Source: an uncultured Atopobium sp. (GTDB lineage Bacteria > Actinomycetota > Coriobacteriia > Coriobacteriales > Atopobiaceae). Taken from it: DNA of 64,000 bases. Both the position numbers and the translations under genes were made by a program. The stretch lies in contig CAKAPG010000002.1 in the NCBI GenBank assembly GCA_916715765.1, positions 89,191-153,190 of the forward strand, written 5' to 3'. Positions 7,187 through 17,508 of the stretch are shown one piece after another. Within the stretch, counting starts at the first letter, position 1. Each line of letters begins with the position of its first letter. The notes under the pieces are model-generated. The model ran no database searches. It was given only the letters and a program-made list of their open reading frames with translations, and was not told the DNA's origin.

Positions 7187-8692
7187 TTGGCGCTCTTCAA
7201 GAAACATCACTCAAATTCTCTTAAGAACCCTCCGGAAACTGAGGGTTCTTATAAAACTATTAAGCCCGATCCCGTTGGCACTCAAAGCTTTACCACCCGT
7301 ATGGCGGCGTTCTTTGCGCTGACTGCCGTCATGACAGTATTGGTGCTTATTTCTGTTTTAGGTATTGTCTGGGAAAACCGTTTTACTGCTTATACCAGGG
7401 AGAACTTGCAGAATACCGTTGATAATACCGCGCTTAACATGTCTCAAGCATACGCGCGTGCAGACGGCTGGAACGCTGACGTACTGTCTATTGCGCGCCA
7501 AGCCTCATCGTCTAATCCCGATATTGGCATCCAGGTTTTAGACGTTTCTGGCGTGGTGCTGTATGACGACTCGGCGCCAAACGCACGTCGACCTGGTGTG
7601 AACAGTTCGCTCTCTGGTCCTCAGACAGGCGACGCTGTGGTGTATGCAGTTGTTCAAAACTTGCAAGGAGAAGCTGTAGGCAGCATCAGAATCTGGACGT
7701 TTGGTTCTGAGCCGTTCTTGACCCAGCGAGATATTGCATTCCGTAATGGCTCCTACCAGGCAATCAGTCTTGCTGCAGCTATTGCAATCTCACTGTCTGG
7801 ATTGATTGGCATTTTGGCTTCGCGCTCGCTTACCAAGCCTATGCGTCGCATTACCGAGACGGCTGTTCAGATTAGAAGCGGCAATCTTGCAGCTCGTTCA
7901 GGTATCCGTGGCGAGAATGAACTGGGGCGCCTGGGAGAAACCTTTGATGACATGGCGTCTTCACTCGAAAGAGACATTAAGCTTGAACGCCGTTTGACCA
8001 GCGATGTTGCGCACGAACTCAGAACTCCACTCATGGCAATTATGGCTACCGTCGAAGCAATTCAAGATGGCATCTTGCCTGCAGATGAAGAGCGCCTGGA
8101 AAACATTGTGTCTGAGAGTAGACGTCTTTCTCGCCTGGTAGATGCCATGCTCCACCTTTCAAGGCTTGAGAACGGAAAGACAAAGTTCAACCCAGAAAGC
8201 GTTAATGTGGTGGCAATGGTGGCAAGTATTGTTGCTGTGCAAGAGACGCTTTTCAAGGAGAATAATCGCACGCTAACCTTTGTGGATATGACGCCCGAGG
8301 GCAACTGTTTTGTTGATATTGATTCGGACTTGATCCGAGAAGCTCTGACTAATTTGCTGAGCAACGCCATCCGCTACACCGATGACGGTGGTCATGTTGT
8401 CATAACCGTTTCAATTGACGATACCGATGCGGTTATTTCCGTGTCTGATGACGGCATGGGAATTGCTCCTGAGGACATTCCACAGACCTTCTCGCGATTC
8501 TGGCGCGCAGAAGAGAGTCGTGAGCGTGCCTCAGGCGGCCTTGGCGTAGGCCTGGCAATCACAAAAGAGATTATGGACCGTCACAACGGCACCATCTCGG
8601 TAGAATCCGAGCTTGGAAAAGGCACGACCTTCTCACTGCATCTTCCGGTGCTTACCCAAAATAATATCTCTGTTACAGAAACGTTGTTGTAG
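7187..8692 (+). CDS. Membrane sensor histidine kinase (HAMP, HisKA, HATPase)
   Basis: This 501-residue partner of the upstream regulator has a transmembrane helix near 38-62, an extracellular sensor region, a second helix near 190-210, and a HAMP domain. The phospho-acceptor His276 lies in DVAHELRTP. The ATP-binding domain has the N box (EALTNLLSNAIRY), G1 (VSDDGMGIAPED), F box (FSRFWRAEE) and G2 (GGLGVGLAI). The start is a TTG at 7187 close behind the regulator, so translation is probably coupled. The extracellular ligand is not evident. purC follows after a 75-nt gap with no obvious terminator. Confidence 0.92.
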   Translation: MALFKKHHSNSLKNPPETEGSYKTIKPDPVGTQSFTTRMAAFFALTAVMTVLVLISVLGIVWENRFTAYTRENLQNTVDNTALNMSQAYARADGWNADVLSIARQASSSNPDIGIQVLDVSGVVLYDDSAPNARRPGVNSSLSGPQTGDAVVYAVVQNLQGEAVGSIRIWTFGSEPFLTQRDIAFRNGSYQAISLAAAIAISLSGLIGILASRSLTKPMRRITETAVQIRSGNLAARSGIRGENELGRLGETFDDMASSLERDIKLERRLTSDVAHELRTPLMAIMATVEAIQDGILPADEERLENIVSESRRLSRLVDAMLHLSRLENGKTKFNPESVNVVAMVASIVAVQETLFKENNRTLTFVDMTPEGNCFVDIDSDLIREALTNLLSNAIRYTDDGGHVVITVSIDDTDAVISVSDDGMGIAPEDIPQTFSRFWRAEESRERASGGLGVGLAITKEIMDRHNGTISVESELGKGTTFSLHLPVLTQNNISVTETLL

Positions 8693-8767
8693 GCCGATTT
8701 TTGGGCATTTTGCCGTACAATCAAAAGTCCTGCAATACAACGCGCTTTGCGCAGAAGTGAGGTCATT

Positions 8768-9664
8768 GTGGCTGGAGCTGAGCTTCGTCCCGATTCGCAC
8801 GGTAAGGTCCGCGATATCTACGATTGTGGCGACAAACTTTTGATGGTTGCGAGCGATCGCATTAGTGCTTTTGACTTTATCCTCCCTGATGAGATTCCTT
8901 TTAAGGGAGAAATTCTGACGCGTATTAGCGCATTTTGGTTCAATCGCTTCAAGGATCTTCTGCCTAACCACATGATTTCTGTTCTGCCAGATCAGACTCC
9001 TGAGCAGTTTGCAGATTACACTGAGTACCTTGCTGGCCGCGCTATGCTGGTAAAGAAAGCACAGACTGTGCCAATTGAGTGCATCGTCCGTGGTTACCTT
9101 ACTGGTTCTGGTAAGAAGACTTACGACCAGGACGGCACCGTCTGCGGCATTAAGCTGCCTGACGGTTTGACCGAGGCCTCAAAGATTCCTGAGCCAATCT
9201 TTACCCCTTCCACTAAGGCTGAGCTTGGCGATCATGACGAGAATATCTCGTTTGAGCGTTGCTGCGAGATTGTTGGCGAAGATGTTGCTACTCAGCTGAA
9301 GGAAGCTTCGCTTGCAATTTATAAGGCCGCCGCGGAATATGCTGCAACTCGTGGAATTATTATTGCGGATACCAAATTTGAGTTTGGTTTTATCGACGGA
9401 AAACTTACACTTATTGATGAGTGCCTTACACCCGATTCGAGCCGTTTCTGGCCTGCTGAGGGTTATTCTGAGGGACACGTTCAGCCAAGCTACGACAAAC
9501 AGTATGTACGCGATTGGCTGAAAGCCCACTGGGACATGCAAGGAGAGCCACCTCATCTTCCAGAAGAGGTTATTGAGGGCACGTCCGAGCGTTATCGTAC
9601 GGCATTCCAGATTATTACGGGAACTGAGTTTGTACCACTGAAGGAGACCAATGTCACTGCGTGA
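8768..9664 (+). CDS. purC: Phosphoribosylaminoimidazole-succinocarboxamide synthase (SAICAR synthetase)
   Basis: PurC joins CAIR and aspartate with ATP in de novo purine synthesis. The 298-residue protein has the family regions HGKVRDIYDCGDKLLMVASD (start, ATP site), FDFILPDEIPFKG, and IECIVRGYLTGS near residue 105. It also has LIDECLTPDSSRFWP near 215. The length matches the yeast-like, longer PurC group. The frame opens at 8747, but the GTG at 8768 behind GTGAGGT is the better start. The 3' end overlaps the next gene by 14 nt, indicating one transcript. Confidence 0.95.
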   Translation: MAGAELRPDSHGKVRDIYDCGDKLLMVASDRISAFDFILPDEIPFKGEILTRISAFWFNRFKDLLPNHMISVLPDQTPEQFADYTEYLAGRAMLVKKAQTVPIECIVRGYLTGSGKKTYDQDGTVCGIKLPDGLTEASKIPEPIFTPSTKAELGDHDENISFERCCEIVGEDVATQLKEASLAIYKAAAEYAATRGIIIADTKFEFGFIDGKLTLIDECLTPDSSRFWPAEGYSEGHVQPSYDKQYVRDWLKAHWDMQGEPPHLPEEVIEGTSERYRTAFQIITGTEFVPLKETNVTA

Positions 9665-10277
9665 CACCATTACAGGCGCAACCAAAGAAGCGCGTGAGGC
9701 TACCGCAAGCCTTTCAAAGAAAGAAACCTCCGAGGAGACTGAGCGTCCTTCGTATTCCGCTTTTGGTCGCAAATCTGCTGCTACTGCTAAACCAGTACGA
9801 GAGGCAGCTGCGTCTGTACGCGTAAGTGGCTCCGGCTCTGGCTCCAGTGCTCCAAAGAGCAAAGAGGAGAAGCGTGCTGCACGTGCTCGCCAGCGCGAGC
9901 GCGAGGATATTCGTAGCCGCGGATTTGAGGCTATGCTGCGCGCGGATCCAGACTATCATCGTGCCGAGCGCGTTTGGTGGGTCTTCCTGGGCCTTGGTTT
10001 TGTTGCAACCATCATTACACTGGTGCTTTCGTATATGGTTCCTGAGTCCAGGGATCTGAACACCGGCGTTGGTATGATTTCTGCCATTATGCTGGTCTTT
10101 GCTTACTTCTGCATCTTTGGTTCGGTTGTCTACAGCTTCTTTAAGATGCGTCCTCTTCGCAAGAAGATCGAGGCTAAGGTTGCTGGCATGACCGACAAGA
10201 AGCTCAACGATTTCTACCTCGAGCGTCAGGCTGAGTACGACAGAAAGAGGGCTGAGCGCAAGGCTCGTCGCAAGTAG
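9651..10277 (+). CDS. Two-helix membrane protein with charged N-terminus, unknown function
   Basis: Not assigned to a family. The 208-residue product has a long charged, Ala/Ser-rich N-terminal region (1-100, including EEKRAARARQRERED). Two membrane helices follow (about 108-128 and 140-162), and the tail is very basic and predicted helical (RQAEYDRKRAERKARRK). The topology suggests both ends lie in the cytoplasm. AAGGAG sits before the ATG inside the end of purC, and the 14-nt overlap points to coupled translation. Its place behind purC says little about its job. Confidence 0.8.
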   Translation: MSLRDTITGATKEAREATASLSKKETSEETERPSYSAFGRKSAATAKPVREAAASVRVSGSGSGSSAPKSKEEKRAARARQREREDIRSRGFEAMLRADPDYHRAERVWWVFLGLGFVATIITLVLSYMVPESRDLNTGVGMISAIMLVFAYFCIFGSVVYSFFKMRPLRKKIEAKVAGMTDKKLNDFYLERQAEYDRKRAERKARRK

Positions 10278-10356
10278 CAGCATCGCGCTGCTGCCGGCGC
10301 CGCAAGCGTTGGCGAGATTTGCGTATGCGAGCCTACGTGAGTAGAATATCCCACAT

Positions 10357-10432
10357 GCCTTCGTAGCTCAGGGGATAGAGCACCGCTCTCCTAAAGCGGG
10401 TGTCGGCCGTTCGAATCGGCCCGGGGGCACCA
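10357..10432 (+). tRNA. tRNA-Arg (anticodon CCT)
   Basis: Cloverleaf with acceptor GCCTTCG/CGGGGGC (two G-T pairs), anticodon loop CTCCTAA reading AGG, a TTCGAAT T loop, and an encoded CCA. Confidence 0.95.
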
Positions 10433-10440
10433 TTGATTTT

Positions 10441-10471
10441 AAACCGGCAGCTTTGCGCTGCCGGTTTTTCT
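10441..10471 (+). terminator. Terminator after tRNA-Arg(CCT)
   Basis: 11-bp perfect stem AAACCGGCAGC/GCTGCCGGTTT with a 5-nt loop and a following TTC run. Confidence 0.9.
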
Positions 10472-10691
10472 TTGCTGCAGCGAGTTAGCGTCAAGCCTCG
10501 AGCTCGGCATGCAAAATAGTGCGGTTTTGGCAGGTCTCGCTGGGGAATCGCCGTACTTCTGACCAAGAAAGCTGGACGCCAGACGGCCTCACTACCCGAT
10601 ATGCATCTCTATGCATAAACTTCATCTAATATGCTGGAAAATGAATAGAGAAATATAAAAAATCTAACTATAGGTAAATTCCGCTTCTAGA
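10472..10691. other. Gene-free spacer
   Basis: About 220 nt between the tRNA-Arg terminator and the inverted-repeat element. No ORF with a ribosome-binding site, RNA fold or promoter is evident. The second half is AT-rich. Confidence 0.5.
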
Positions 10692-10824
10692 GAACACACC
10701 TATGACAGATATTCTGCACAATTGCGGGCATATTACACACCTAATGAAGATAATCTGCACGTTTGAGGTATTTTCAGTGTAATGTATACGTCTTTTTGAC
10801 AGATTATCTGTCATAGGTGTGTTC
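10692..10824. repeat. 133-bp element with 20-bp perfect terminal inverted repeats
   Basis: The arm GAACACACCTATGACAGATA (10692-10711) is matched exactly by its complement at 10805-10824. Similarity continues inwards for several bases with single mismatches. Inside are the nested dyad ATTACAC/GTGTAAT and the near-direct repeat GATATTCTGCAC / GATAATCTGCAC. No ORF is contained. The form fits a miniature non-autonomous mobile element or a large regulatory hairpin. No clear target-site duplication flanks it, and no second copy was seen in the window. Confidence 0.6.
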
Positions 10825-10840
10825 AACCATTTTTCCTACA

Positions 10841-10877
10841 GCAAAAAGCCCTGCAACCAAACACGGTTGCAGGGCTT
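10841..10877 (-). terminator. Terminator of the kinase/cell-wall operon
   Basis: Read on the minus strand, a 13-bp stem (AAGCCCTGCAACC with its complement) is followed by TTTTTGC. It lies 58 nt past the stop of the PASTA kinase gene. Confidence 0.9.
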
Positions 10878-10934
10878 GAACGTACTAGTTGTGCTCATTG
10901 CGCGCTTGGAGCCGCACATTGCACGCCGCAGCGA

Positions 10935-12860
10935 TTACGCTGATGGGCGAGGTCCGCTAGAGACGCGGATGGTGATAGTAGCGCCAGCTGCAGCACTTGA
11001 TGGCGTCTGGCCAATTACGTTTCCGGTTGCAACGTTGTCGTCATAGACCCAAACCGTGTTGACCTGGAAGCCCGCGTTCTCCAGCGTGGACTGGGCAGTT
11101 TCAAAGTCCTTACCAACAACGTTTGGAACAGAACCGCTCTGAGCGCCAGAAGAAACAACGATGGTTACCGTAGATCCCTTATCTGCCTTGCCATTAGCCG
11201 GAGACTGAGAGATGACGCGGCCCTCTGGAACGCTTGACGAAGGTTGCTGCTGAGTGTCTACCTTGAAGCCTGAATCTTTCAAGACATCGGACGCACGCTC
11301 GGCAGTCATTTCAGTGACGTCTGGAACATCTGTCTTACCCTTGCCCGAAGACAGGTGATAGGTGATAGTGTCACCAGCCTTAGCATCGCTACCTGCGGCT
11401 GGTTCTTGTGTTGCAACATAACCAACGGTTACGTCGTCCGACTCAACCGAGTCACCATTTCTTGCTTTGAGGCCAACGGCAGCAAGAGCAGACTCAGCCT
11501 CTGATGGACTCTTGTTGGTAAGATCAGGTACTTTAACTGCGGCAGCAGGTTTAGCTCCCTTAGAAATGACAAGGTTAACCGCGGTTCCCTCAGGAGCCTG
11601 CCTGTTAGCGCTTGGTGTTTGGTCGATGACCTGGCCTTCTGGAGCAGAATCGCTGTAGCTTTCTGTAACAGTTCCCAGCTTAAAGTGGCTACCAGACGCA
11701 TTTAGTGCCTGAGTTGCCTGGTCTTTTGTCTGACCAACAAACTGTGGAACCAGATACTGCTGGGAGGAGTTGCCGAGCATCTGCGCAATAGCAAAGCCGG
11801 CAAGAGCCAGGACAACCAAAGCGCCTAAAACGCCGAGAATAACGTTGCGCTTGTGACGCTTATTCTCGCGCTTGTCCAGTTCATCGGCCTCTTCACGAGA
11901 ATGGACGCGGTTCAAGCGACCAGTGTCGCCACCGCGCGTAATGTAGGTGTTGGAACCGTCGATGCCGCGACGATCCAACCTGGAAGTTGGCTGAGGTGGC
12001 GTCACAATGCGGGGGCTTACGGTGGTGTTGCTTGGAATAGTGGCGCGGCCAGCAATGAAATCGCGCAGCGCACGAGCAAGCTCGTCAGCGCTCTGATAGC
12101 GGTCAGCTGGGTTTTTCTCCATGCAACGAAGAATGATTGCCTCAAGAGCAGGGTCAACGTTAGGGTTGATCAGCGATGGTGGCTGAGGAGCCTCGTTGAC
12201 CTGCTTCATAGCAACGCTAATAGCATCGTCGCCAGCAAAAGGTACGCGACCAGTAGCAGCCTCGTACATGACAATACCCAGGGAATAGATATCGGTGGTT
12301 GGTCCCAAAGGCTTGCCGGTACTTTGCTCTGGAGAAACGTAATGAGCGGTGCCAAGAACAGAGTTATCGGTGGTTAGACTGCTGTTCTTTGCGCGAGCAA
12401 TACCAAAGTCCATGACCTTGATGTTGCCATCTGGCTGGACCATGATGTTCTGTGGTTTGATGTCACGGTGAATGATGTCGTGACGGTGTGCTACAGACAG
12501 CGCCTGAGCAATCTGAGAGCCAATCTGAGCCACCTTACGGGAATCAAGGGCTCCATGCTTGCGGATGCCGCTCTTAAGGTCTGTACCGCGCAGATACTCC
12601 ATGACAATGTAGTAGGACTCGCCGTCCTTGCCCCAGTCATAGACCGAGACAATATATGGACTGGAGAGTGCTGCTGCAGCCTGAGCTTCCTGCTTAAAAC
12701 GGGCAGCAAAGGACGGGTCATTTGCGTACTGAGGCAGCATCATCTTGATGGCAACAGTACGACCAAGAACCTGGTCCTGTCCGCGGTAAACGGTGGCCAT
12801 TCCACCGGTACCAATTTTGTCTTGAACCTGGTAACGCCCACCGAGCATTCTACCTGGCAT
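10935..12860 (-). CDS. pknB: PASTA-domain serine/threonine protein kinase (PknB/Stk-type)
   Basis: This 641-residue transmembrane kinase couples cell-wall state to growth and division. Residues 1-275 form a complete Hanks-type kinase (GTGGMATVY loop, VAIKMM lysine, HRDIKPQN catalytic loop, DFG, SPEQ). A linker and one membrane helix (about 342-362) follow, then four extracellular PASTA repeats of about 65 residues. These are recognisable from VPQFVGQT, VPDLTNKS, VPDVTEMT and VPNVVGKD, and PASTA repeats bind muropeptides or lipid II. The ATG follows AGGAG. It is the last gene of the operon, about 100 nt after the SEDS-PBP gene, and its likely antagonist is the PP2C phosphatase in the same operon. 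Confidence 0.95.
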   Translation of the reverse strand: MPGRMLGGRYQVQDKIGTGGMATVYRGQDQVLGRTVAIKMMLPQYANDPSFAARFKQEAQAAAALSSPYIVSVYDWGKDGESYYIVMEYLRGTDLKSGIRKHGALDSRKVAQIGSQIAQALSVAHRHDIIHRDIKPQNIMVQPDGNIKVMDFGIARAKNSSLTTDNSVLGTAHYVSPEQSTGKPLGPTTDIYSLGIVMYEAATGRVPFAGDDAISVAMKQVNEAPQPPSLINPNVDPALEAIILRCMEKNPADRYQSADELARALRDFIAGRATIPSNTTVSPRIVTPPQPTSRLDRRGIDGSNTYITRGGDTGRLNRVHSREEADELDKRENKRHKRNVILGVLGALVVLALAGFAIAQMLGNSSQQYLVPQFVGQTKDQATQALNASGSHFKLGTVTESYSDSAPEGQVIDQTPSANRQAPEGTAVNLVISKGAKPAAAVKVPDLTNKSPSEAESALAAVGLKARNGDSVESDDVTVGYVATQEPAAGSDAKAGDTITYHLSSGKGKTDVPDVTEMTAERASDVLKDSGFKVDTQQQPSSSVPEGRVISQSPANGKADKGSTVTIVVSSGAQSGSVPNVVGKDFETAQSTLENAGFQVNTVWVYDDNVATGNVIGQTPSSAAAGATITIRVSSGPRPSA

Positions 12861-12960
12861 AACTCAACTCCTATCAAGCGTGCGATTTTCTCGCCACGTC
12901 ACTTACTATCTTAGAACACACCCAACTACTTGGGGAGAAGACCGTGCGATGTTTTGAGTG

Positions 12961-15825
12961 CTACGAAGCAGCACCCAAAGCTTGGATATTCAGGCACTGC
13001 GCAAGAACACGGCCGCCAACCTGAGCGCCGTAACCCAAAACGTTCTCGCCGTTGCCTTCGATGACAACAGAAACAACAAGGGTTGGGTGGTCGTAAGGCG
13101 CAAAACCGATGAAGAACGAGTTAAAGTTACCGTTCTCGACGTCTGCCGTACCTGTTTTACCTGCAATCTTGACACCCGGAACGCGCGCTCCCATACCGGT
13201 GCCGGATTCAACAACGCCCAGCATTGCTTCACGAACCTGTGCGGCGGTATCTGCAGATACGGCCTGGCCAAGCGATTTTGGTGACGTTGTAGAAACAACA
13301 GCTCCCTCTGGTGAGAGAACGCGATCAACAATGTAAGGGTTCATGACTACGCCGCCATTAGCAATTGCAGCTGCTACAACAGCGTTTTGCATGACGGTAG
13401 TCTGAGGACCTGCAGGACTTGCGTGCTCTCCAACAGGAAGGCCGCAAGCTGCCCAGCCAAGCTCCCAAGTGGTCATCTCGGCAGGATTTGGCATCAGCGA
13501 TGGAGTTGTGGAGAAGTCCTGACCAAGTGCGGTGCCATAACCAAAGGCACGTGCATAGCTGACCAGGTTGTCTGCGCCAAGTGCAACGCCAAGCTGCGCC
13601 AACGCCGTGTTAGAAGAGCGAGCAAATGCCTCACGCAGAGGAATGGTGCCCATGTCCTCGTTGGCGTAGTTGTGGATGGTGCCGCCACCAAGCTCCATAG
13701 TTCCTGGAGCGGAATATGTGGTGTCCAGCGTGGTGGTATGCGTATCAATACCAGCAGAAAGTGTAATGGTCTTGAACGATGAACCAGGGGAGTAGAGCGC
13801 CTGGGTAGTTCTGTCGACTAGCTGACTACCAGAGCCGGATTCGATAATGGTGCCCAGTTCAGCATGGGTATATGAAGGGCTAGAAGCCTTTGCAAGTACA
13901 GCTCCAGTAGCTGGGTCCATGACAACAATAGAGCCCGAGTAGCCCTGGAGCGCAGCTTCTGCCACGGCCTGCATCTGAGAGTTGATGGTCAGAACAACGC
14001 TTGAACCAGCGGTATTGACGCCAGCCATCGAGTACAGAGCACTTCTCCAGTCGGAATGATCTGCATGGCCGGTGAGTGTCTCGTTCATGGAGGACTCAAT
14101 ACCTGCAGTTCCGTACTGAGTAGAGATGTAGCCAACGGTGTGAGAAGCCATACCGTCGTGTGGATAGTTGCGCACGTAGGTGCCGTCGTCTTGCTTGACG
14201 CTCTCTGCCAGGGTGACGCCGTCAGAAGTTATGATGGCGCCGCGCTGAACGTACGCACTCCTAGCAATGGTGTGGTTGTTGGTAGGAAGCGCCTGAAGTC
14301 TAGGAGCGTCAATCACCATCAAGAAGGTCAAATTGCCGAGAAGAACGGTGAAGAAGAGGGTAAATACGGTAACCAAATTGGTTAGACGTTTTCCGAGAGC
14401 AACACGTCCTAGAACACCAGATTCTTCAGACTGCAGACCAAAGCCTCCTCGGATGTGGCTGCCATGCAGAACAGAAGAGGCGTGAGCTCCACCGGAAGAA
14501 ATTTCAAGTCTTTGTGAATCAAGCACTTTTTTACTTGGCTCAAGTTCAGTCTCGCGACCAGTTCCCTCATCACCTGCTCTGAGCAGCAGGGCAACAATGA
14601 TAAAGCTGGAAAGAAGAGAGCTGCCGCCCTGGCTCATAAAGGGCAAGGTAACGCCAGTTAGAGGCATCAGCTTAGTAACGCCTGCAACAATAAGGAAGGT
14701 CTGAAATGCCAGAACACTGGTAAGACCAGCTGCTGCAAAGGCAGATGAATCGGATTTTGCTCGAGCGGCTGTTGCAAGGCCACGAACGGTGAGGAGTAGG
14801 AACAAGGTAATGATTGCTGCTCCGCCAAAGAGGCCCAGCTCTTCAGCAATGGCCGAGAAAATAAAGTCAGACTCAACAATAGGGATCAGCGTAGGCATTC
14901 CCTTATCAATTCCGGTGCCAGCAAGACCTCCATCTGCGATGGAATAGAGGGACTGGACAATTTGGTAGCCGTCTCCAGCGGGATCTTTGAACGGATCAAG
15001 CCAAATGTTGACACGAGTCTGGACGTGGCCAAAGAAGTGATACAGCACCACGCCGCCAATGGCCAAGAGCGCAATACTGACAAAAACGTAGCTAGCGCGA
15101 CCTGTTGCTACATAGAGCATGATGACAAAGAACACGAAGAAGAGCAGAGCGCTACCAAGGTCGCGTTCAAAAATAACAACAATCAGGCTGATGCCCCACA
15201 TAACAAACAAGGGCAGCAGCATTTTGAAGCGAGGAATGCGGAAAGGTCCAAAAGAGCGCATGGAGACTGATAGGGCTTCTCGATTCAGTGCAAGATAAAA
15301 CGCCAGGAAGAGCGTAATGGCAATCTTTGCAAGCTCGCCAGGCTGGAAGGTGAATGCGCCAAAAGAAATCCAGAGTTTTGCGCCGTAGCGGTCCTGGCCA
15401 ATAACAATTGGCAGAAGAAGCAGTATGACGCCGAGAATACCAATGGAGTATTTGTAGCGTGCTAACGCGTCAAGGTTTCTAATGACCGCTAGTACCACAA
15501 TCATCACAACAACAGAGATAAAGAGCCAAATCGTTTGGTTGACTGCAAGATTTGGCGCAAGTCTGGTGACCATGGTGATGCCAATTCCCGAAAGCACAAA
15601 CACAATGGGGAGAATGGCGGGGTCTGCTGCGGGAGCAAGGAACCTAATGGCAATGTGAGCCACGGTAAATGCTGCAAAGAGACCAATAGGAACGGCCATG
15701 GTCTCAAGGCTGAGCGTTGAGCGAGCAGTAATCATGTACATGGCGTACAGAAGAAATACAGGGATTGCTCCTACAAACAGTAAGAAAAGCTCTGTATTAC
15801 GCCTTAGACCGCCTGCTTTTTCCAT
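12961..15825 (-). CDS. Fused SEDS glycosyltransferase / class B penicillin-binding transpeptidase
   Basis: This single uninterrupted 954-residue frame joins two enzymes that are usually separate, RodA/FtsW (glycan strand polymerase) and PbpA (cross-linking transpeptidase). Residues 1 to about 435 are polytopic and contain the SEDS catalytic region [14 protein letters not shown] (Asp320). A hydrophilic linker, one more membrane helix (about 480-505) and an extracellular transpeptidase follow. The transpeptidase has SSFK (Ser682, Lys685), SSN (737-739) and KTG (890-892). In related Actinobacteria rodA and pbpA are adjacent at this place in the operon, so the fusion replaces that pair. It begins 2 nt after the phosphatase gene stops. 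A sequencing-generated fusion is unlikely because the linker reads through cleanly. Confidence 0.95.
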   Translation of the reverse strand: MEKAGGLRRNTELFLLFVGAIPVFLLYAMYMITARSTLSLETMAVPIGLFAAFTVAHIAIRFLAPAADPAILPIVFVLSGIGITMVTRLAPNLAVNQTIWLFISVVVMIVVLAVIRNLDALARYKYSIGILGVILLLLPIVIGQDRYGAKLWISFGAFTFQPGELAKIAITLFLAFYLALNREALSVSMRSFGPFRIPRFKMLLPLFVMWGISLIVVIFERDLGSALLFFVFFVIMLYVATGRASYVFVSIALLAIGGVVLYHFFGHVQTRVNIWLDPFKDPAGDGYQIVQSLYSIADGGLAGTGIDKGMPTLIPIVESDFIFSAIAEELGLFGGAAIITLFLLLTVRGLATAARAKSDSSAFAAAGLTSVLAFQTFLIVAGVTKLMPLTGVTLPFMSQGGSSLLSSFIIVALLLRAGDEGTGRETELEPSKKVLDSQRLEISSGGAHASSVLHGSHIRGGFGLQSEESGVLGRVALGKRLTNLVTVFTLFFTVLLGNLTFLMVIDAPRLQALPTNNHTIARSAYVQRGAIITSDGVTLAESVKQDDGTYVRNYPHDGMASHTVGYISTQYGTAGIESSMNETLTGHADHSDWRSALYSMAGVNTAGSSVVLTINSQMQAVAEAALQGYSGSIVVMDPATGAVLAKASSPSYTHAELGTIIESGSGSQLVDRTTQALYSPGSSFKTITLSAGIDTHTTTLDTTYSAPGTMELGGGTIHNYANEDMGTIPLREAFARSSNTALAQLGVALGADNLVSYARAFGYGTALGQDFSTTPSLMPNPAEMTTWELGWAACGLPVGEHASPAGPQTTVMQNAVVAAAIANGGVVMNPYIVDRVLSPEGAVVSTTSPKSLGQAVSADTAAQVREAMLGVVESGTGMGARVPGVKIAGKTGTADVENGNFNSFFIGFAPYDHPTLVVSVVIEGNGENVLGYGAQVGGRVLAQCLNIQALGAAS

Positions 15826-15827
15826 TC

Positions 15828-17087
15828 CTACTCACCTCCCGAACTTGTTGTTGACGTTGTTGTTTCTGTTGTGGGTGTTCCGCCAGACTGAACGTCTTCT
15901 TTCTTTTTGACCGCTTTAGTGTTGGCGTCGTCAATTTGTTTGCGGTAATTCTCGACGGTACTATGCGCTTCATCCTCGTTTTTAACGCGAATTCCTTCGG
16001 CTAGTGAGTCTTGAACTGCGTCAGGCAAATCTTTTATTTCAATAGACGTAGTCTCAACAAGTGACGACATGTTTATGCCGGCGATTGTTGTAGGAATACC
16101 TCGATAAACGCCAACGGTAGTTCCGTTAATTCCTAAGTACCACTCGCTACTTACAAACAGGAAGAACACGGCAACAGTAGCAGCAAAGAGTGCAAGAAAC
16201 GAGATAAACGTTGCTATGACGCCGCGGGTAAGGTGTCGTCTGGTTTGATCGGCTATGCCGTCGTCTAAGACATCGATGACAATAACGGTGATATTGTCAG
16301 ATCCGCCATAAGTAAGAGCTGCAGAAACAAGATTATCTGCGGCCTTTTGCGGCGTGACGTTAGAGACAGCAATGGACTCAATCTCGTCGTCGGGCACCAT
16401 GCCAGAAAGGCCATCGGAGCACAAGATGATGCGGTCACCATCAGATACTTCAAGCGAGAAATGATCTGCGTACATGTCTGGATCAGAGCCAAGAGCTCGC
16501 GTAACTACCGAGCGAGAAGGATGTGTGCGAGCCTCATCAGCGGTAATCTGGCCAGAATCAATAAGCTCCTCAACGTAGCTGTGGTCGTGCGTAATGCGGA
16601 CCAAAGTTCCGTGATGAAGCAGGTAAATACGAGAGTCGCCAACATGGGCAACAGCCATCTGATTGCCCTCAATGAGAACGGCTGAGGCGGTAGAACCCAT
16701 GCCTGGCTTGCCAATGCCCTTGGCAGGAGCATCAATAACTTCCTGGTTAGCGGCCTCAATTGTAGCACCAAGACGGACATCGTCTGCGGTACTTGGTGCC
16801 TGTTCAGCAATGACCTTAACGGCAATGGAACTTGCTACTTCGCCAGCAGCGTGTCCACCCATACCATCGCAGATGGCAAAAAGGGGAGTGCGTAAAAGGA
16901 ACGAGTCTTCGTTATGCTCGCGAACTAATCCCACGTCAGAGCGTGCGCCCCAAGAAATAAAGGTGTTAGAACCTGAAACTGCTTCTGCGTCGCCTCGACC
17001 GTCAAGTGGCAGCTCGCAACGACCAGGAGCGCTGACGGGCTCTTGTGCAGGTGTATCGGAAATATGTGTTGTATCAGAAGAAACCAT
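15828..17087 (-). CDS. PP2C-family serine/threonine phosphatase (PstP-type)
   Basis: The 419-residue product reverses phosphorylation by the operon's kinases. After a variable N-terminus of about 45 residues the PP2C motifs follow in order: [60 protein letters not shown] and [10 protein letters not shown]. The aspartates of these motifs bind the two metal ions. One membrane helix near 290-312 is followed by an extracellular segment ending in a Ser/Thr-rich tail. The ATG at 17087 follows AAGAGG. The longer frame to 17111 would overlap the preceding gene and lacks a site. It lies between fhaB and the SEDS-PBP gene. Confidence 0.94.
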   Translation of the reverse strand: MVSSDTTHISDTPAQEPVSAPGRCELPLDGRGDAEAVSGSNTFISWGARSDVGLVREHNEDSFLLRTPLFAICDGMGGHAAGEVASSIAVKVIAEQAPSTADDVRLGATIEAANQEVIDAPAKGIGKPGMGSTASAVLIEGNQMAVAHVGDSRIYLLHHGTLVRITHDHSYVEELIDSGQITADEARTHPSRSVVTRALGSDPDMYADHFSLEVSDGDRIILCSDGLSGMVPDDEIESIAVSNVTPQKAADNLVSAALTYGGSDNITVIVIDVLDDGIADQTRRHLTRGVIATFISFLALFAATVAVFFLFVSSEWYLGINGTTVGVYRGIPTTIAGINMSSLVETTSIEIKDLPDAVQDSLAEGIRVKNEDEAHSTVENYRKQIDDANTKAVKKKEDVQSGGTPTTETTTSTTSSGGE

Positions 17088-17094
17088 GAGCCTC

Positions 17095-17508
17095 TTATCG
17101 ACGTCCAACACGCATAATCACATCGCCGACCTGGACTTCATCTGTGTCGCGAAGCGTAACAGGCTGTTCGATGATGTGACCATTTACCATAGTTCCGTTT
17201 GTGGAACCAAGGTCTTCAAGCACCAGAGCGGGTCCCTGGATGGTAAAGCGGGCATGTGATGCAGAAACGTAGGGTTCGTCAATCACAATGTCAGAAGAAG
17301 GGGAGCGTCCAATAACAACGGGTCCCAAGATATCTACGTGCAGACCACGTAAGGACTTGACGCCCTTCTCGACATCAACAGACCAAATAGCTCCGTCTTT
17401 GCGCTGTCCGCGGACAAGACCAATGCCTGTGCGCATGACTGAGAACAGGAAGATGTACAGCAGGACAACAAGCAGAACGCGTCCTGCAAAGAGAATTAGA
17501 TCAATCAT
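17095..17508 (-). CDS. Membrane-anchored FHA-domain protein (FhaB/FipA-like)
   Basis: The 137-residue protein has an N-terminal membrane helix (about 4-26), a short basic linker, and a C-terminal forkhead-associated domain (GPVVIGRSPSSDIVI, VSASHARF, DLGSTNGTMVNG). FHA domains bind phosphothreonine, so this protein probably recruits kinase-phosphorylated partners to the division or elongation machinery at the membrane. Its ATG overlaps the stop of fhaA by one base, and the phosphatase gene starts 7 nt downstream. The size and position match FhaB of other Actinobacteria. Confidence 0.92.
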   Translation of the reverse strand: MIDLILFAGRVLLVVLLYIFLFSVMRTGIGLVRGQRKDGAIWSVDVEKGVKSLRGLHVDILGPVVIGRSPSSDIVIDEPYVSASHARFTIQGPALVLEDLGSTNGTMVNGHIIEQPVTLRDTDEVQVGDVIMRVGRR

